A stretch of DNA of 64,000 nt from positions 62,001-126,000 of the forward strand of contig NZ_OMPO01000003.1 in assembly GCF_900292035.1 (NCBI RefSeq), written 5' to 3'. The DNA is from Blastococcus sp. Marseille-P5729. Lineage in GTDB: Bacteria > Actinomycetota > Actinomycetes > Mycobacteriales > Antricoccaceae. Positions 60,692 through 64,000 of the stretch are shown here, piece after piece. Made by a program: the position numbers and the translations under genes. Numbering within the stretch: position 1 is the stretch's first letter; each line of letters begins with the position of its first letter. The notes under the pieces are model-generated. The model was not told the origin of the DNA and did no database searches. It saw only the letters and a list, made by a program, of their open reading frames with translations.

Positions 60692-62146
60692 ATGGCTGAT
60701 GATCCAACGGGTGTCGTGGTACCGCTGGTCGAGGGCAAGCGCTCCAGCACCGCGGTCGGTCGCGGCGTCGTCGGCGCGGCCTTCGCCGGCACCGATACGG
60801 TCGGTGCGCAGGCCGCCGCGCGGGAGACCGACTGGCGGCGGCGCTACGGCGATCACTTCCGGCGGCTGGTCGAGGCGGGGTTGATCGGGGAGGACGACGC
60901 CGTCCGCATCGCTCGGCGCGGCCTCGATGCGGTCCACGATCACCTGAGGTTCATCGACGGCGACACCGAGCGTCCGCTGCGGGAGGCGCTGGACATCGAG
61001 CCGGCCACGCATCTGTCGACGTCCGTGGTCCATGGCCGAGGAGAGCCCGAGCGCGAGCTGACCATCCCCTACCGCGGACGGCGGCTCGGCGGTGACGACC
61101 TACGCAGGCAGCTCGACGCGTGGGTGGCCGGCGGGGCGATGGAGCCGAGTGCCGCGGACGCCGTCCGCGAGGTGATCGAGCACCCCGAGTGGCTCGCGAT
61201 GCCGGGCCGGACCATGGTGGTGCTCGGAGCGGCGTCCGAGATGGGTCCGCTGCGTTCGCTGCTGCGCTGGGGCGCGACGGTCGCCGCGGTCGACCTTCCC
61301 AAGCGGGACATCTGGCGCACGACGGTCGATCTGGCCAAGGAGAGCGCCGGCACCCTGCTCGTCCCCGTCGGCTCCGAAGGTCCGATCGAGGACCGGGCCG
61401 GCGCCGACCTGCTGCACGATCTGCCGACGGTGGCGCGCTGGATCGCTTCGATCGAGGGTCCGATCGTACTGGGCAACTACGTCTACGCCGACGGGGTGGT
61501 AAACCTGCGGCTGACCGCCGGTGTCGACGCGCTCACCGCGTGGCTGATGAAACAGCGCCCGGACGACCTCTCGCTCGCCTTCCTCGCGACCCCGACCGAC
61601 GTGTTCGGCGTACCGCGGGAGGCGGTCGAGTACAGCGAGAAGGCCTACAAGGCTGGCAAGCTGGCGAAGGTGCTGCGGCCGGCGGCCCGCTTCGTCAGCG
61701 GCGGGCGGCTGCTGAAACGCAACTATGCCCCGGGTTCTGATCCTGGGCTGAACGACTCGATGGTGATGCAGCAGGGCCCGAACTACCTTCTGGCGAAGCG
61801 ACTGCAGCGCTGGCGGGCGACGGTCGCGCGGCGGGAGGGCTTCGACGTCTCGATGCTCGTCGCGCCGCCGACCCGCACCCGGTCGGTGCTGAAGAACCGG
61901 GCGCTCGCGGCGGCGTACACCGGTGCGCACCGCTTCGGTGTCGAGGTGTTCGCGCCGTCCACCAGCAACACCCTGATGGCGGCGCTGATGGTGCACGACC
62001 TCTATGCGGCCAAGAAGCCGCTTCGCGAACCGTGGCGGGAGGAAGCCGACAAGGCGGTGCACGGCGGGTTGTGGCGCGGACCCTACGATCCGCGCTCCGC
62101 GCTCGGCATCGCCGTCGTCCTGGGGATCGGCCGCACCAAGTCCTGA
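60692..62146 (+). CDS. Conserved hypothetical protein with Rossmann-like segment
   Basis: A 484-residue protein I cannot place in a named family. It has a nucleotide-binding-like strand and loop (TMVVLGAASEMGPLRSLLRWG, core VVLGAASEMGP), then VAAVDLPKRDIWRTTVDLA, VLGNYVYADGVVNLRLTAG and near the C-terminus FAPSTSNTLMAALMVHDLYAAKKPL. No signal peptide or clear membrane helix is present. GGGAGG lies before the GTG/ATG pair; I chose the ATG at 60692. Confidence 0.75.
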   Translation: MADDPTGVVVPLVEGKRSSTAVGRGVVGAAFAGTDTVGAQAAARETDWRRRYGDHFRRLVEAGLIGEDDAVRIARRGLDAVHDHLRFIDGDTERPLREALDIEPATHLSTSVVHGRGEPERELTIPYRGRRLGGDDLRRQLDAWVAGGAMEPSAADAVREVIEHPEWLAMPGRTMVVLGAASEMGPLRSLLRWGATVAAVDLPKRDIWRTTVDLAKESAGTLLVPVGSEGPIEDRAGADLLHDLPTVARWIASIEGPIVLGNYVYADGVVNLRLTAGVDALTAWLMKQRPDDLSLAFLATPTDVFGVPREAVEYSEKAYKAGKLAKVLRPAARFVSGGRLLKRNYAPGSDPGLNDSMVMQQGPNYLLAKRLQRWRATVARREGFDVSMLVAPPTRTRSVLKNRALAAAYTGAHRFGVEVFAPSTSNTLMAALMVHDLYAAKKPLREPWREEADKAVHGGLWRGPYDPRSALGIAVVLGIGRTKS

Positions 62147-62156
62147 TCAGGGCGGG

Positions 62157-63212
62157 TCAATCCGCGTCCGGCTCGTGGGCGAGCCAGCGCGACAGCAGTG
62201 GTGCGAGCGCGAGGACCATCAGCAACCGCGCCATCTGCACGGCGAAGACATAGGTGGCATCGGCGCTGGAGTCAGCGGCGATGGCGAGGACGGCGGGCAG
62301 CCCACCGGGTGTGGTGGCGAGATAGGCCGTCAACCCGTCGATCCCCGTGACAGCAGCCAACGCCCACCCGAGCAGGCCGCTGCCGGCGATCACCAGGGCG
62401 GTCATCAGCGCGGCGCCCGGCAGCAGCCGGGCGATCGTGCGGAGGCTTTCGCGCGTGAACCGCAGCCCCACCTGCAGGCCCAGCACCAGGAAGCAGGCAG
62501 CGACCACCAACGGCGGTACCTGCACCGCACCGAGCACCCCACTAATCGCGATGGCTGCGGCGATGATCATCGGGCCGAGCAGGAAGAAGGTCGCGATCGG
62601 CACCAGCCAGCCGATGAACGAGCCCACTGTCACGCTGATGACGAGGAAGAGGACGTCGCTCCACAGCTCGGTCGGCGGCTCGTCGGCGCTCGGTCCGCTG
62701 CTCGCGCTGAAGACGATCAGCGCGATCGCGGGCAAGGTGATGAGGATCAGCAGCACGCGCAGGTACTGGATGACCGCGATGATGCGCTCGTCGCCGCCGA
62801 GATCACGGGCGATCGCGGTCAGCGTCGACGCCCCGCCGGCGATCATCGCGAGGACGCCGGTGAGCCGGCCGATCCCTCCCCACATCGCCAGCGCGAAGCC
62901 CCCGGCGATGCTCAGCGCCAGGGTCGCGACCGTCACGATCACTGCCGGCTGCCAGTCCTCGGCCAGCCCCCGCAGCGCCGAGAGCGTGATGGTGGCTCCG
63001 ATGGTGGTGCCGATGACGGCCTGGGCCGACCTGCTCGCCACCCGGCCGAGCTGCGGGGGCCGTTCCAGCCAGAGCGCGAGGACGCCGCCGCCCACCAGAC
63101 CGGCGAACAGCATCGGAGAGGGCACGTCGAGCAGCCACAGCAGCCAGCCGGTCAGTGCGGTGGCCAGCACCGCGACACCCCACGGCAGCAGGACCTCCCG
63201 CCGTGCCGTCAC
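62157..63212 (-). CDS. AbrB-family transporter
   Basis: A 351-residue membrane protein with about ten hydrophobic helices. It contains the two AbrB-type halves: SPMLFAGLVGGGVLALWL, SAQAVIGTTIGATITLS and, in the second half, IATFFLLGPMIIAAAIAISG and GLTAYLATTPGGLPAVLAIA. The family is a putative ammonia monooxygenase/transport protein group of unknown substrate, not the AbrB DNA-binding regulators. It starts at a GTG that overlaps the polysaccharide deacetylase stop (GTGA). Confidence 0.88.
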   Translation of the reverse strand: MTARREVLLPWGVAVLATALTGWLLWLLDVPSPMLFAGLVGGGVLALWLERPPQLGRVASRSAQAVIGTTIGATITLSALRGLAEDWQPAVIVTVATLALSIAGGFALAMWGGIGRLTGVLAMIAGGASTLTAIARDLGGDERIIAVIQYLRVLLILITLPAIALIVFSASSGPSADEPPTELWSDVLFLVISVTVGSFIGWLVPIATFFLLGPMIIAAAIAISGVLGAVQVPPLVVAACFLVLGLQVGLRFTRESLRTIARLLPGAALMTALVIAGSGLLGWALAAVTGIDGLTAYLATTPGGLPAVLAIAADSSADATYVFAVQMARLLMVLALAPLLSRWLAHEPDAD

Positions 63213-64000
63213 GACAGCGTCATCTCGTCCAACCGCGCGAAGGTAAGACCGGCGGACCGCAACCGGGGAATCGCCTGTGCCAGCCCCTCGAAGGTCGACC
63301 CGGCGGGCTGGTTGAAATGACCGATGCAGATCGAACCAGGGACCGCGCCGTCCATCGCTGCCACCACCGCGGACGTCGAGGCGGGAGCGCCGTTGTCGGC
63401 GTTGATGTCGAAGTTCACCGGCAGCAGCCCGAGCGCGCGAACCATCGCCGCGCAGACCTCGTCGAAGTGAGCCGTGCCCGGCCGGAAGAACCGCGGTGGC
63501 TCACCCATCAGCGCCGTGAGCTTGTGCTGGTTGCCCATCACCTCGTCGTACGCCGCCCCGATCGAGGCGGTCCCGGGGATGCCGTACGCCGCCCGCCCGT
63601 TCGCCGACAGCGGCACATGCTGGGTTCCGTGGTTGGCGATGCAGAACAGGTCCTCGGCGATCAGCTGCTCGGTCAGCGCTGGGTTGGCATCGATCCACCG
63701 GGCGTTCAGGAATAGCGTTGCGGGCGTCTGCGACGTCCGGAGCAGGTCGATGAGCTGCTGATCGACCGCTGAGCCGGAGGGACCGCCGCAGGCGTCGAGC
63801 GTGAGGGCGACCTGGGGCGAGGTGGAGCGCTGGACGACGCCGGGGACCTCCAGACCCCACTCGACGGGTGTCTGGGAACCGAGCTGCGCGACGATCTCCT
63901 CGCGGGTCGGCACCGGCGGTGCGCTCGACGTGGGAGCGGGCGAGGACGCCGGAGCGGGCTGCGATGACGCAGACGGCGGCACGGCGCTGGACGAATCGGA
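63209..64000 (-). CDS. Polysaccharide deacetylase family protein, 5' end outside the window
   Basis: NodB-type deacetylase, C-terminal 264 residues visible. The frame is open to the right edge of the window; the visible N-terminal part is a disordered Ser/Pro/Ala stretch (SSQPAPASSPAPTSSAPP) that suggests a secreted protein or lipoprotein with its signal upstream. Catalytic-type segments are VALTLDACGG, CIANHGTQH, RFFRPGTAHFDEV and SICIGHFNQP. Substrate is probably a wall or surface glycan. Confidence 0.87.
   Translation of the reverse strand, partial: SDSSSAVPPSASSQPAPASSPAPTSSAPPVPTREEIVAQLGSQTPVEWGLEVPGVVQRSTSPQVALTLDACGGPSGSAVDQQLIDLLRTSQTPATLFLNARWIDANPALTEQLIAEDLFCIANHGTQHVPLSANGRAAYGIPGTASIGAAYDEVMGNQHKLTALMGEPPRFFRPGTAHFDEVCAAMVRALGLLPVNFDINADNGAPASTSAVVAAMDGAVPGSICIGHFNQPAGSTFEGLAQAIPRLRSAGLTFARLDEMTLS

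Overview
The window is high-GC DNA from an actinobacterium (Actinomycetota). The order fhaA-fhaB-pstP-rodA-pbpA-pknA-pknB, the mycothiol-type maleylpyruvate isomerase family protein, a DUF222/HNH gene of the 13E12 type, frequent GTG/TTG starts and a class E sortase with an LADTG substrate all fit that phylum. I cannot name a genus from sequence alone. Nearly everything is chromosomal housekeeping or small metabolic modules. I see no prophage, integrative element, CRISPR array or rRNA.

Layout. 1-1562: plus-strand sortase E (5' end outside the window), a small membrane protein and a TrpG/PabA-type amidotransferase. 1669-2484: an LADTG cell-wall protein. 2600-11950: the minus-strand cell-shape and signalling operon, whose genes overlap or abut. 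12260-17150: an aldehyde dehydrogenase facing away from that operon, then glpK/glpD for glycerol use. 17261-20470: TetR gene and divergent ABC exporter, closed by a two-way terminator. 20590-24050: tpx, a DUF3072 gene, idi, a TetR/SMR efflux pair, and tRNA-Leu(CAG). 24287-34846: small genes, including a TetR/flavodoxin-like reductase pair with duplicated operators, a beta-propeller membrane protein, an MBL hydrolase, a DUF1707 protein and a PHP protein. 34892-39058: acyl-CoA ligase, a tandem-repeat block, superoxide dismutase with a Nur-type box, enoyl-CoA hydratase and alpha/beta hydrolase. 39156-46455: MFS exporter, DUF2332, ornithine cyclodeaminase-like, DUF1345, HemY, DUF2236 and a Pro/Gly-rich membrane protein. 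46536-54560: Sua5/YciO, two HNH genes, YhhN, the KtrB/KtrA potassium system and a lipase-maturation-factor-like protein. 54632-64000: DUF5709, SDR, a PfpI/MarR operon with paired operators, DeoC, crotonase, acyl-CoA ligase, an unknown conserved protein, an AbrB transporter and a polysaccharide deacetylase whose N-terminus lies outside the window.

Themes. Many adjacent genes overlap by 4 bp (ATGA/GTGA), so translational coupling is common. In two such pairs (fhaA/fhaB and the DsbA-like/mycothiol pair) the upstream gene carries one extra nucleotide near its 3' part, which joins it in frame to the next gene. These may be real mutations or sequence errors. The most interesting non-coding signals are a long inverted repeat that fills two different divergent promoter regions, a TTGCAA-N5-TTGCAA box in front of the superoxide dismutase gene, a two-tier tandem repeat, and a leftover radical-SAM-like fragment behind hemY. 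I did not find a clearly new multi-gene system. Family assignments rest on motifs read by eye, without database searches.
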